Shown: piece after piece, positions 26,316 to 40,700 of the stretch | Position numbering within the stretch: the first letter of the stretch is position 1 | Layout: each line of letters begins with the position of its first letter | NCBI RefSeq assembly: GCF_021155775.2 | Contig: NC_060237.1 | Span: 19,490,970-19,554,969, forward strand | Reading direction: 5' to 3' | DNA: 64,000 nt | Source: Neodiprion pinetum | Taxonomy: Eukaryota > Arthropoda > Insecta > Hymenoptera > Diprionidae | Notes under the pieces: generated by a model | Told to the model about the DNA's origin: nothing | What the model saw: only the letters and a program-made list of their open reading frames with translations | Database searches by the model: none | Made by a program: the position numbers and the translations under genes

Positions 26316-28267
26316 TATCCGACCAAAAAAAAATTGAAATTGCTGAAAACAAATGTCTAGGAAAGAAAAAACAATTTCAAAAATTTTTTTTAGATTTTCA
26401 GAAAAGGTCCTTTTCGAAATCACTTTAAATGTTTATGAATAATTAAACAATTGAATAATACATTTGAATAAATTCAGGGCACTGTTTCAGAGTTGGGACA
26501 ATTACTGGAAAAAAGTTTTAACAAAATCACAAAATGCGAGGGTCAAACGTTGGGTCAGATTCGCATGGAATTCCCCACATACGCATTGTCCTGAAACATC
26601 AACAAGTCTAATTTTTATTAATGTGAATCGAGAACTGCGAGTCGGAATACCTGAAAATTAAATGACAATGAATTGGCGGATTTCGGTAATATTTTTTAGA
26701 CTTCGAAGCAATGTACAAACGAAATTTTGTACGCGTCGTTGATGACACAGGTAACCGAATGAGGTGAAAGGATAAAGTACATATCACATATATACGTATG
26801 TATGCATGGTTGAACGAGATGGAAAAAAGATCGCTGGTTATGTTGTGGGCGCGCTATTATCGCTCAGCCTTTAAGTTTGGTATCGAAAACGATTTTTTTT
26901 TTCTTTTTGTTTTTTCTCTCCTTCTACCCTGTAGGCGGGCAAAGGTTGTTTTCGATCAGAGTGCCGACTCGGTAACATAACTTGACGTGTATTAGGTGCC
27001 TGCGAGCTGAAAGTTTACACAAAAATTGCCACTCAGGTCTCGAATTCTTTGGCGTGGGAGGCACTTGTGCGTGCGAATAGCATTCCAGGAACCTACTTGA
27101 TACTTTTGACGAACGCGTGTCGTGAAAACGATCCGGCACTTGTTCGCGATTTATCGCTGTTATCACTGGTGAAAAGAAAGCGGGGGAAAAAAAAAGAACA
27201 AGCAAAAAAGTAATAATAAAATAGGAAAAAAACAGATACTGCACCGGCTTAAAACCATCTATTGGATAAACAAATACGTTTGCGGAATTTCAATTTCTGA
27301 CGAATATAATTCTGTGGTTTAATGGTGACGCGTACGTGTGTTTGGGAGGTGAATACGTACTTCGCGATAAGTCATCGGTTGCGAGAAAAGATTCGAGGGG
27401 GGAGAAAGAAAACGACGACAAGAAAAAAAAAAGACAAGAGAAAAAGTTTTTACCAATTTCGCAAGGATCAGACATTTTTCTCTTGTACAGAAAAAAAAAA
27501 AAAAACAGATTCTTTCTATTACATTCCGTATAATAACATAAAAATAATCGGCTACATTTTTTTAAAATTATTTATTTAGAAATTCATTTTTCAATTACGT
27601 TTTTTTTTTTTATTTCTTCCCCTTCTTCATTTAAACATTATACAACAGCACTGCAATTCGAGGTTCAACTCTCACAGGTTGCGAATTAATTCATCAAACT
27701 CTTGATCTCAAGACTTTTCTGTTACATGTGCGAAAGTTATAAGATCGATGTAAAGGTTTAACAACAATATAATAAAATATAACAAGACTTGAGGGTTTTT
27801 TTTTTTATCGACAAAAATGAAAAACAAATTCCTCCCTATAAAATTGAATGGCAAAAAGGAGGAACAAAAATTTAAAAATTGAACCGATCCGCTGCGCGGA
27901 AAATTTAACCCGTACAATTTTTACCGCAGGGCTGTGATGGAGCGATATGCACATACCTTAGACACGAACCCGGAGTCTGGATAAAGTCCGTTTATTTTAA
28001 CGCAGCACGCGTTCGCCTTCGCTCCGGCGATATTCGCGTTTCTCTTTTTTTTTAAACGTCTATCTGTATTTCACACTGTCGACATCGCTCCAACAAAACC
28101 CACGTGGCCAAAAGGTAGATTTGCGAATTTCTGGAATAACGAGGCAGCCTCTCCTTCAGGCGTCAAGATTCATGCCTTGCGGTCCATCTTACGATGCAGG
28201 CTCAACTATTCGCATTCCCTGAATTTTCCCGCGATACTTTAGCACTGGCTACAGTGATTCAAGGGTT

Positions 28268-28755
28268 GGGGTTTAAGTTCCGAATTTGAAAAGTTGCAAA
28301 TTTTTTCGCGGCGAAACTTGAAGTAAAGAGATCAAACTTTGACGAAACATCAAAGTTTCCAATGGTCTGAAATCCGACAAGTCAAAATTCCGAAAGTGCG
28401 AAAATGTAAAGATTGAAAAATTTCAAGCATCGAAATTCTGAATGATCGAAGGTTTTCAGTTGTGCGAATTTCTAGCTCGGTAAAATTTCACTAATTTTCT
28501 TTGTCTTGTATTTTCGATATTTTTGTATTCGAAGTCCTGGTCATTCCGATTTTCGGTTTTTCTGACGTTTTACCGAAAGTTGATTTTTCGAAATTTTGCT
28601 CAGTCGGAACTTGAATTTTTGGTACTTTGAGCCATCGTGTTTCTGGCCATTCGAAGTTTTGTTGTTACGTAAAAGTTTGATTTCTTCACTCCAAGTTTCG
28701 CCAGCAAATAATTCGGAATTAAGACGGTTTCGAAACTTTTCAAATTCGGAACTGA
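28268..28755. mobile_element. Foldback element, copy 2
   Basis: Same family as the element at 12430: starts GGGGTTTAAGTTCCGAATTT, contains CTTGAAGTAAAGAGATCAAA, and its right half carries the inverted forms (TTTGATTTCTTCACTCCAAG). The right terminus lacks the final CCC and seems trimmed. Confidence 0.65.
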
Positions 28756-31700
28756 ATATAATAAATATTATATATTTATTACGGATAAACTTCAACCGTA
28801 ATGCAGATTTTTCACACGAGTACAATCAGTTCGCAAATATTGATAGAATCACGTAACTTCGATCCGTTTTTCGGAATCCTTGTTACATATTTTAACCAAA
28901 TATGGTGATTATTATTTTTAGAATTTGACAGCAAAATCTCATTTTACTCAACAAAAAAGTATTCCGTACAATAATGTTTATGTTTGATCAGACAAGGGTG
29001 AATTTGTTTCAATTATGAAAACATTTCAAGCCGTATTTGGTGAATTCGATAATTTTTTTTTTTTTTGATGGAATCAGAAACATACGTATCGCAATTTTTA
29101 ATTCTCGTCCCGTCATTTTATACAAGGCTCGAGTGAAGTAATCCTTCGGTATTATAGGTCTGAAATATAAAAAACCCCTGAAATAATTACATTACGCTTG
29201 TCTCTCTACAAACCGCAATTTTATAACATCGATTTTCTGTTAATTTGAGCAAATAATGTCGGTATTTTAGGATTTTCCGATTGGTGGAGAGGCTTGATAA
29301 ATGCCGTTGTATTCCACGTAACTTACCTACGTAGTTACGCATTGGTATTATGTATACGCATGAAACACTAACAACGATAAATAATTCGCGTATTACGTAC
29401 GGTGAAACGATTTCGGACGTTCACGCTTTCCGTTTCGAGTTTTGCATACAACCCACCTGATCATTCCGGATCAGATTCATGTTCAACCATCGTAGACCGA
29501 TCGACGTTGAATTTGAAGCGCGTGTTTTTTATTTTTTTGGTCTCAAATAAAATTATTGGCAAACATAATACTTGCAAAGAAGTCGGTAAAAAATTAAATT
29601 TTATGGAGTAAAACGAATTTTTTAAGCATTTTCATTGATTCCTTTGCAATAATATTATGTTCATAATTTATCCAGCTGTCGTAATTCATATTTCGAGAAT
29701 CTATCTGTATTTTTCAAGAGAAAAAAAAAACCCAAAACAAACGCAGTTTTACAGTCGAGGATAAACGATGTCGGGAATAACGATAATTTTCTATCACGAG
29801 CTTACGGGATACCCCATAAGTGTACACCAAATAACGAACGATTCCAAATCACGAATCACTTAATGACCAGAAATTTTTATTCACTTTCGTTAGCTTCGAA
29901 TTCAAATCGGAATTGGTCAAAATAATTGTCACCATTTGCATCAAATTTTCGAAAGCTCTTCCTTACGTACGATCGCAATACATGACACACCTTCCAAATC
30001 ATATAATTTCGAATCCCATCACGTGTGCAATTCGAACAATAGTTTCTACAAATCAAAATAAACCACCAAGAGGTACGTTTCATTCCGGTCGCATCCTGCA
30101 CGACATATATTTTTCCTTGAATCGTTTCAATTTCAGCCGTTCCACGAGTCGATGCAGCAGCTATATTGCGTTATTATAGAGTTACCTCGATACGTGACTT
30201 TATTCCGGAAAAGCGTTTATATCCACCTGCATTATTTCAATCTCAGCGATTGGATAAAAACTTTTAGAGAGAAAACAAACGCGGATATACACCTGAAAGA
30301 AAATACCGGAATGAGGGCTCAGAGGAAAATATCTGGAGAAAAAATGTTAAAAAATACAACGTTTTCCGAGATTGTATGCGCAAAGCTTTGCTAACTCTGT
30401 CGATACGATAGGATTACGTATTATTGCACGTTATTCTACCAATGGTATATACATATACGTATAAGCAATGGATTTCTTAACGATATTATAGTATATACGA
30501 CCAAGTAAGAATTAATTTTGAGGCCATAACGCGGAATCGAGTAAACTTTGATATTCTCGTAAACCATGCATATGTTTGACTGTATGTATATATATATATA
30601 TATATACGGGTAAATATTGGGTAAAAATACCTCAAACAATATACGATTCCACAACAAATTTTCACGTTTCTCGGCACCGCCGGTCTTTAAATACGCAATT
30701 CGCATCGCATGTATAACAGAGAAATCTGAAGAATTTATTAATTATGAAAACGTTGAGGGATGAAGAATATCAGGTGATTTTTATTGGATTTATTAATGAC
30801 CAGACGGAGACTCTAATTCATTGCAATCAGAGGAAACGGTGACACAATAACGTGATTCCTGTAAAATAACCAATAATCGATCTTTTATAATTAAATTTCA
30901 TGGGTTTCGAGTTTCTTTTGTTACACATAGCATAAAGGGGGACATTTTTTTAAAAATAAAATTCAACTCAGCTGTAGTAATTTGCTAATTTTGAATAATC
31001 AAGGTGACAATATTTTATGTTCGTTTCAACGAATTTATCAGATTATAAAACTTATATTTACGTCGGTCAAAGAATATCGTTCATTTAAATTACAGGCGAA
31101 AAAGTGAAGCGATCTTACACTAATTATTATTTTACCGGTCTAACAAAAGATCCAAAAATGTTCCAAGAGTTGTACGTGCGGCAAAAAAATCCTACCAAAA
31201 CTTGACGCATTGATTTTGTCGTAACGTGCAACGAATATTTCTCTCGATTTCGCGACTCGACGCGTTCGATGAAACGAAATGGCGTTGCGGTAGAACCATA
31301 GAAATTACACATGCATTGTATATCACCTGAAGCTGCTGTAGCGCGGCATTCTCGTTACGAAATCAAGTGCACGCATGCATTACGCGAACGCTGTATGCAT
31401 AAAGGTGCAATTACGTACATATCGCTGAACAACGCCAACGAGGTTAACAAGAGCCAGGCATGTCAACGTTCTATGCCCATAAATATTTTTGCATTCTTTC
31501 TCTTTGTCGTGCAAGCATCGTATTGAAGTTAGAAACGTCATCGCAACGATCCATGCTGAGGAAAAACGGTTATTTCGGGATTTTGGAATTTCCTGAAATT
31601 CGGTCAACCGTGATAAAACGAAATCTTAGTCAGTTCTTTCAAAATCGTTGTAAAATTAAGAAAATAAGAACATTGTCCCCAACGTTTCGTTACGATAACG

Positions 31701-34700
31701 TTAATAACTTGAATCTCGAGTATAAACTTCGCTTCATGCGATCGAGTGTATTGACGGACTTGAAGAAGTGAAAACTAAAAGGCATAGATCATTCGACTGC
31801 CGAATGAAAATTCTATCGTTACATTAATCCGTATACTGTATGTAGAAAATTTACGAATTTCATTTTCAGAAAATTTGCAATTTTTTCATTTATTTCGACA
31901 CGTGCTGTACGTACACAAGTAATAGTCCTGACGGATAATAAAGGCATTAAGCATAGGCAAGCCGAGTAACGTAGAGGAGCGAAAAACAAGATCGAAACAA
32001 AAAGAAAAAAAAAACGGGACGGCGAAAAGATGCGTGAGAACGTGAAAAAAAATATATGTAGAAAACAAGGGATATTTTTTCATAGATGACATATATATAT
32101 ATACATACGTGTGGTATAGGTGCATGACATCGAAACGTATTTATGCATAACATTCTACAGGCACATTATACATACAATATGTATATACGCATGAATTACA
32201 TACGCGCGAAAAATACCGCGCGACTAACCGTTTTCATTTTCACTCTAGGTAACTTTTTCACATACGCATATATACATATATAAGTAACCTCACATCCTGA
32301 TTTTTTTATACATATGTATAAAATACTTTTGCTTTGTCTTTTCTCGTCGTGATTTTTGTTACTAGCAGATACGTATCGAATCTTGTTTTCGTTTTGTTTT
32401 TTTTTTTTTTTTCGCTTCGTTTCGCTATGTTTTCCTTTCTACATACAACACGTGTAATATATTGTATTATATGGATGCGCGTACCGAAGGAGCAAAGGAA
32501 ACGCAACCATTGCGTAATTGTACCTCACCACTCACAAAACCTATTTTTGACCAGAAAAAATAAACTTTTTCTTCGCTTGAGAGTAAATGTTTAAAAAAAT
32601 TTTCCCGAGCGTATCACTGGTCAAACAAATACACCGGAGAGATACAGGATGAGATCTTATTGGTCTGACGCACGTGTGAAAGTATACGCGTGTGTGTGTT
32701 AATTCCGAAAAACTATTTCTCGTCGTATAAATTTTTTTATTTTTTTTGGTTTTTTGTTTTTCCTTCCTCAATAATCATTTCTCTCTCTCTCCCTCTCTCT
32801 CGCTCTCTTTTCACTCAATTTGTTTCTCTTCTTCGATCCTCGATTTCTCCTCGATCAAACGATACTCTCGTTTTATTTCAGACTCCCGTTGTACATATTC
32901 AACCGCCTACACGCGGACAGGGATTCACAGGTGTGATGTAAAGTCTGTGAGAAACCCACCGCGGGCGGCGGGCGTCTTGTATGAAAGGGAAAAAAAAGAA
33001 TAGGCGGTAAAAGAAGAAGGAGAAAAAAATAAAAAGGAAAAGAAACGGAACAAGCAGAAGGTAAACAAGAAAAAGAAAGCTCTTGTAACCAGATCCGAGA
33101 CCCTTGTCACCCTTGTAAAACGGGGGATCGGGCGTATCAATCGGGAGAACCTTTTGCGAGTGTTATATATGTATAAACAATTCCGTACACTATTCTCGAC
33201 GTGTATCGAAAGTGGACGGAGAGGCGTTCCCGAAAGAAAACCTTGATAAGCAAATACACCGACGTGGTGTGTAAACGCGTAAAGGATGTGCGTCAAAACT
33301 CGCGACGCTGCGTGTATATGGATCGGAGCTTTTTTTTTAATAAAAAAAATAAAAAAATAAAAATAAAAATAAAAAACATACGGTCACGTGACGCCGCGCT
33401 GTCATCGGGTGCTTGCATAAAGAGCTCTGGGAGCTGCATCGGGCACCTCGTTAGAGAAGCTTCTTGAAAAAATTCTTTTCGAAATTGGGGGCAAGGAAAA
33501 AAAAAATCATAAAAATTCATCGAGAGAGGCGCGCGCCTGTGCAAAGCTCGGATCACCGAAAAACCAAATATAGACGCTGCTCTGTGTGCCGGTATGTTAT
33601 AGGTATCTAAGATCAGTGGCAATAACCGCAAGCTTCCGTTTGAGATTAAGAGGGAAGAGAAGAAAAAGATGGGAAAAGGGTAAAAGTGAAAATGGGGAAA
33701 CAAGGGGGGCGAGAAGCGGAAAGTCGCTTTGAATTACCTTGGATTTCTCTGTATATTTTGTCAATCACCAGTAACGGCTGCAGCAACACATTTTTGAACG
33801 CCTCCCGCGAATTTGAATGTTCAAACTTGAGAACCGTATTTTTAACGCTAAACATTCGTACTGTTGCAAGTCCGATTCTTCGTCATCTCCTCCGGTGTTA
33901 TAACTCTTGTTATAATTTTATATCCGCTGCTCCTCGCCGCGGTTTCACTGCTTCTCGATTACCGCAATTAGGGCGAAATTATTCCGCGTTGCACAATTCT
34001 CGTGAATTCTCGCTAATCCGGTTTATTTTCGTGGATTTATGCAGGGATAGGCGTAACGCGAACGCTCTGTCAAAACATCAAAACAGTCGGACAGATTCGC
34101 GGAGCTTGCGGAGAGCTTGCGGAAACTCCAGTGGCAAGCCCGAAATACGTGTATCCGGGTTATTTCACAAGCTGATTGATAAACATTCGACCCGGAGAAG
34201 TTAATTTTCTAACAACGGTAGCCGGCAATGACTTGGTTTAGTTTTTCTACGGATCGCCGGTAACGTTTTTTTCGAAATGATAAATTTTATCACCCGGTTC
34301 CCTGCCACGCGGTGTAATGTAAATCCTCCTTTTTATCCGCTTTCGCATCGTCCACGTTTAAGTACATCGTTGGATAATATACGGAAGAAAAACATGTCTG
34401 TAAAAGAAATTATCATTTATACAGTTGCAAAAACGGCGAATGTATAATTAATCGCGTTTTAATCTGACAATACTGCGAAAATTAATTAGACAGATTCTTC
34501 TTTTGCAGGTGGTTTAAATGAGTCAATCAAAGCTTGTATACGGACAAGCGAATGAACAAATTAAATCACAATCGGGTCTGAATGATTACTGCGAACTGAA
34601 TTAAATTTCGTTTTTTTTTTTTTTTCTTTTTTTTTATTTCTCTCTCTGAAAATACGCGAGTGTAAACGAAATGGAAAACCGATTTTATCTCAACTTATTT

Positions 34701-37700
34701 CTGCCGATTTTTTGTATCAGCGTCGTGTTCGAAAGCGTTGAGAACTTTACTTTACAAGCGCACGTGATTTGGCAAGATATTCGGGGAGAATCACTGTCAC
34801 CGATCTCGTTTCGTCAAGCTCTCAGAGCCAACTGATACTCGCGTCGAGTTCGCGGAGTTTCAGAGATGCGCTTCGAGCAGCCGAGAAACTGAGAAAGAGA
34901 TCCGCGCATGCGTGTGTATTTGTGTTATAAGTATATAGGTGTTGTATGTATACACGTGTATATGCCTAGCCAAGGTATACGGAAGGCAAGGAAGATCGGA
35001 AGAAGGGTTGGTGGTTAAAGCTGCGGGGAAAAAGCGCAGGAAATGAATCTACGAAAAACAATTTACTCCCGCAGAAAACTTCCGACAGAGTACATAAATT
35101 TTTCCCCGAGGAATTGGAGATGAGAAAAAAAAAATTGAGAAGGGATGAAAACAAAATGCGGTAAATAGGAAAATCGATTAATTAACCCGATGATAAACGA
35201 ATTTAGAACGAAAACGAAAAACATTTCGTTGAAATTTTAGAATTTTAATTTATTTACGCTAAATCTTGTTAGGCTAGAAACATGATCGAATTGTTCGGAC
35301 AAAAGTTGGGATCGGAAAATTTTCAGGAGAAAAAATCTGAGGATTTATAAAAAGATAAATTTCAACTGGATGTCCGAACTTTATTGCAATTTTTTGCAAC
35401 GCACCTTTTCAACCCTTTTTAAAACCCCAAGCGCATCTTGTTCGTTCAATTTCAACGAATCCCGGCTAGATTTTCTTCGTAAATGAGTTATTTCCGAATA
35501 AACAAACCGTTCGAAATAGATTTCTCATAAAAAAAATAATCTATTTTTAAATAGAATATGAGTTTTCTGTTAACAGCCTACAATGTTATCGTGTATGAAA
35601 ACTTTTCTTCGTCGGGAAGAAAATGAACTATGATTAATTGAAATTAAACAAACGATTGGTACTTTATAAACACGTGCAATTTTTTCCTGCATTAACTGGG
35701 CTTGCCTCGTTGTCGGTTAAAAATTGTTATCGTTAAACGGCCGATGGTTCCTTCGATAAAATTCGGGCACGGATAATTTTTCAATTCTTAAATTGACTCC
35801 CGATGCATCCTTAAGAAAGATTTTCACAATCTGTGAATCATTGTTTCATTCGGTGCGGACAAAGAGGTTCATAAAATTTATTGCCCCGTTTGTTTGTCGT
35901 GAAAGAGAGACTAACCTTGTAGTTTTTTTCACGGGTGTGACTCGTAGGCAATAGCGGTAAAAGCGAGCCTAGCCGGTTTGATATCCCCCGTCTTAATTTT
36001 ATTATTTTCCACGAGCATTAACAACAGCTCGCACAAACATCCGTGCAGCTTCATTTCTGCAAGTTTAAATAAACGATTCGTAGTATCGGTGCCAGATATT
36101 CTTGTTGTTTGTCGCCGCTTTTTTCACCCCTCATTCTTCCTCATTTTAATTTAATTTCAACGAAGCGACGCTGATTTTTGCGCCAACTGACAGACGCGCG
36201 CGTCAGAATCACCCGGATACCGTACGTGATAAATATATGGGAGTAAACTTTAGATGTAGGCGAAAAAAATTTGAAATTCATAGCGAGTGTCTGTGAGCCG
36301 AAAAAATCAGGCGCATGAAAATATAACCCTAAAAGAAATCCGCCCTCCGCACGACCTTTGACGAATTAATTACAGAGTCAGACGCGACGTCCGATTCTGA
36401 GCTTGCGGAAATTACATATTATTATTATTAGTTACTCGTCTGTCGGAAAGGCGTAGAAATTTTGCCATGCAAATTTCTTCAACTCCGTAGAATATATGAT
36501 TGGAGACATCTGCGAATCCGTCGTATTCTGAAAAGGGAAATTCTTTGACAAATATTCAGTACAATCGTCGGTTGCTTCGGTTTCGCAGAGTAAAAATTAC
36601 AGCCGGAAATGCCTTCGTGAAGATGTGAAAATATTGGAAAAATCATCTGACGGAATCCCGATGAAGAATTTTCACAAATTCGTAGAAAGTTATAGGTGAC
36701 AAAAATCACCCGAACAACCGTGTTTGTTTTTTTTTTTAATATTGAAAATTTCGTCGAAGACTTGTTTTGTTCGCTCAGAAAAAATCTCTGTCTTATTATT
36801 TCCTTTTTATCAATGAGGCGTCCGAGAAAAAAAGTCAAAAATATGACGGGATTTCAGGTTGAAACCCTTGATAAGTTCTGCTCGGATTGATGATCCAGCG
36901 TCTCTGTTGTACCGGAAATATTTCTGTTAAAGCTCAGTTTAACGGGTTTTCACAGGTGGTTCAAAACACGGATCTGAGTACGGGCAGCAGGAATCTAAAT
37001 CTTTCAGGAATCAATCTCTCTGACAGCCTTGCGAACAACTGTTGGCACTGACGATCTGTTGCAACAGCAAAGCACCGGCTGCAAGCTGAGCTTGTCTGTA
37101 ATCCGCCAATTTGACGCCTGCACAGCAAACACTCGGAAATTTTTTTCTCCCATAGTATGGAAATAATCTCTGTCGGACCAACATTGTGATGAAATTTGTT
37201 GACTTTTACGAAAACAAGTTCTTTAAAAACATATTAAAACAGTACCGTGGATTCGGCGTTGTAGGTTTGCTTTTTTTTTTTTTTTAAGTTATTTTTAGGA
37301 TGCAGCTTCTATAGAATTCGTCTGTGGGGAATTCGATTCATCCGGCACTCATTGATCTCGATCGCCGTATAACCGGAATAATATTGTTCCTCGTGACTCG
37401 TGAACTTGAGAATGTGTCAGGCCTTGAAAAACACATGGCAAAAGGAAAACATGAGAAGATTAAAGTTTGAATAATGAAACCGAAGTTTTGATAGTACTTC
37501 ACAGAAATACGGAAATAAATTCCAGCCCGCTAAGTCAAAGGAAGTAAGTTCAATTATTTATAACTTCATAAAGATTATTCAATTATCTTTCCGTATTTTT
37601 AATGTCAAAGTCGTACTGTTTAACCAACTTTAACGACTTGACCAAATTTGCTGATTTCGTTTAGTCAAACGATTCTTCGTAAATCAGAAGAAGAAAAAAA

Positions 37701-40700
37701 ATTTCAATCGGGTTATTACTTCGTTTAATTAGGCAAAAGATTATTAATTATACCTTCTAGCGATTTTGCATAAAAAATTTTAGTAGATCAACTGAAATGG
37801 TAAGAAAAAATGTATCTCCCTTTACTGCGTATTTGTGGTGAATTAATTCACCGACAATACGAGCGACGAATTTTTACATGACATTCGTGAATTCAGAACT
37901 ATTTTACATATTATTAAAATAGTAATACGTGCTAAAAAAAAAAAAGTTCGATACGAATGATTTTAGCATTCAGCAGATTTCGAATCTCTGAATCTTCATT
38001 ATTTTTTCATTCAGTCACCGTTTCAATATATTCAATATCGCGAACAAACAATTACGAGTTTTCAACGCTTGCTTACATCCGCGCGAAATTTCATTTCCTC
38101 TTAACGCTTCACTGCAATGAATATTTCAGATAAGTAATATTTTTGTTAAAAATCGAAAAACAATTTTTCTTCACCTTCTTTGTAAAATTACGAGTCCATC
38201 GTGTGCCACTGGAGTCACGTGACTTGCGGAAACAAGCTTCGCGGTGTTTTTTCATTCACCGCGGAGCTTTGTGCGCCTGCCGGCGAGCAACCGGAATGTC
38301 AAAACGTTGTACAAAAAGTTCTAAAATTAGGCGCACGCGTGTCTGCGAGAGCTTTCCGAAGCGTTTTAATGGTACGTAAACAAGCGATTGGTGAGTGAGT
38401 ATTTGCGTTAAAGAAAGCGTCGATGAGTATCTAATTAGGAAACAAATATCATTGACAGGTTGTTGCGCAATGCGTCAAACTTTATTGCAGCTTTGCTGAT
38501 CGATTTCAATACCTATTTACTTATACGATTTTTATCTCGCCGGTTTTACGCACGCCTCATAACGTATACTATACGTTTTTAACGTTTCGGACTGGGATAA
38601 AGTGATATCAAAGTTACAACCGTGAAATGCGAGCGAATTCGAAGCGTAGGCGTTATTCGCAATCACCTTTAAATTTTTTACACAACACTCTGTAGTAATT
38701 TTTTTGTTATTGTTTACCGTTTCTTTTTTCTTTCTTTTCTACTTCTTACGAGTCCGTAATTTTTACAAGAAAATTCAGATTCGTGCTGATTATAAATATT
38801 GCGGTGACGTTTTTTTGTTTTCTGTTTGTTATCGAGAAACCAAGTGACGAGTTGTCATTTTTTACCGAAAATTTCTGCACTTCGTTGAAATCTGTTTTCA
38901 CGTCCTTCTTGGAAACTAAATAAAATCTACGTAATTTTGTTAATTTTCTTTTCCTTTTTTTTGTTGGTGGTGATTCTTTTCCGAATTCTCTGTGATTCCG
39001 CGTATAATTTTTGTTCAAACTGTTTTTGAAGAATCATTTTATATCGATTTTCTCGTTTCCCATTTTTATTTCTGCAACTGGTATCGTGTCCAAAACCTAT
39101 ACAATCAAATTAAAGTCCACTCAAACAGAAATTGTTTTTCTGTGACATTTTTCCGTGAAAAAAAATCCTCAAAAAGAGTTATCCTATAATTTGGATGCAA
39201 GGAAAACAAGCTTTTCATTAAATATCGTTCATTTACTTGTACGAAATAATTATCGATACAGCTAAATTACTTGAACCAATGTTACATGTAAGTTATTCTG
39301 CACGTGAAAAACAAAAAAGGAAATTAAGATATTACGGGCTTAAGAAATTACAATTTTGCACCATTTTCAAAGAAACCTTTGTGAAAAAAAAAAATGATAC
39401 AATTCAAGTCAAGACGATTCAAAGATGTACCGTCATGTTTTTTTTTTTTTTTTTTAATATCCGTGCAGCTTTATCAGCGAATAATATGTATACATATAAA
39501 ATTGAAAAAATTTGCAAACGTCAGCTAACCGAAAAATTGCTGTCAGGCAAGTTGAAATACTATAATTATGTTTATTTTTAGACACGGTTTAGAAAAAAGA
39601 AACACTCGTATGTAATTGTTTGTGACAAGATCTCATTCCGTCAGAAGTTACCGGTGTTTGCGAAACCGTATACATACATATATATATATGTCTGAAATTT
39701 TTTGGTATAACAGATATTAATGGGCTAATTTCGAACGTCAGCCGTTCCTCGAGCTCGAAGCAATCCGAGTAACTGTCAAGGCGCAAGTTGAGCGGAGGAA
39801 ATTGATGGCTTCATTGCAGGTTACACGTATACCAACCCGCAATTCCGAAAGCCATCGACTCGAAGTCCCCCGAACTTTCAGGATCTCCGGTTCAGCCGCA
39901 TAGCGTTCAAGTTTCGCGTCTCGAATTGGCGGATTTTAGTCCACGGATCCCCAAATCTTACACATCGCAACCTGAAAGAATTTAAAAGCTTTCCGATGTT
40001 GGCAATGAATATTAAACTGGATTAAAATTTCGTGAAATTTCGCTACTTCCGATCGTCATTTATTCATTGTCAAGCATTTCATCAGAGTCGAAGTAAATTG
40101 AAAAATTCGACGCGTATTTCGACGCGAGGATCAAGAATTTCGAAATAAGAAATCAGCTTCGCTTCGCGGACTTGTTTGATGATTTACAAATTTCTCCGCG
40201 GAATCTTCGCGCGGGCGAAAGCATCGATGATCACCGAAGCAGACTATCCAAAGTTGCTTGTGAGAATTAACCGAGTAACCGCGATATGTTTTTCATTGCT
40301 AAAAGAAGCTGGAGGATAATTAATTATCGTATTCATCGATCGGAAGCGCGGTAAGCTCGAATAAACAGGACCTCGAATACCCTGCAATTTTTCACCGTTA
40401 AATTTTTTCCACCCTTACTTACATATCCACCCTATTTTTCATGCAAAAGCAGCTCTCCGTGAGCGCGGCATGGATATACGTATGAAGGGAGGTAGGGATG
40501 AAAACGGGGAAAACAAATTTTGCTCAAAGGCTGGCCAGCGTGTACGTGAACAAGACGAGGATACGAATCCGATTCTTTTCCAAACAGCTTGATGTCCAAG
40601 TCGATCGTTGAAGAAGAACCGGCATCGAGCGTAAATCCCGACATCGCTATTACCGGAGCTAAATAAAAGTGCAGCTTTTTTTTTACGTATTTCAGCGTCC

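Noticed and set aside
32690..33003. Plus-strand frames rich in Ser, Leu and Phe
   Set aside because: Produced by a CTCTCT/TTTT pyrimidine tract, not a membrane protein.
33686..34204. Longest open frame in the window, 172 codons on the plus strand
   Set aside because: No domain, membrane segment or recognisable motif, no exon-like neighbours, and composition like the flanking non-coding DNA. A frame this long is not rare in 64 kb.
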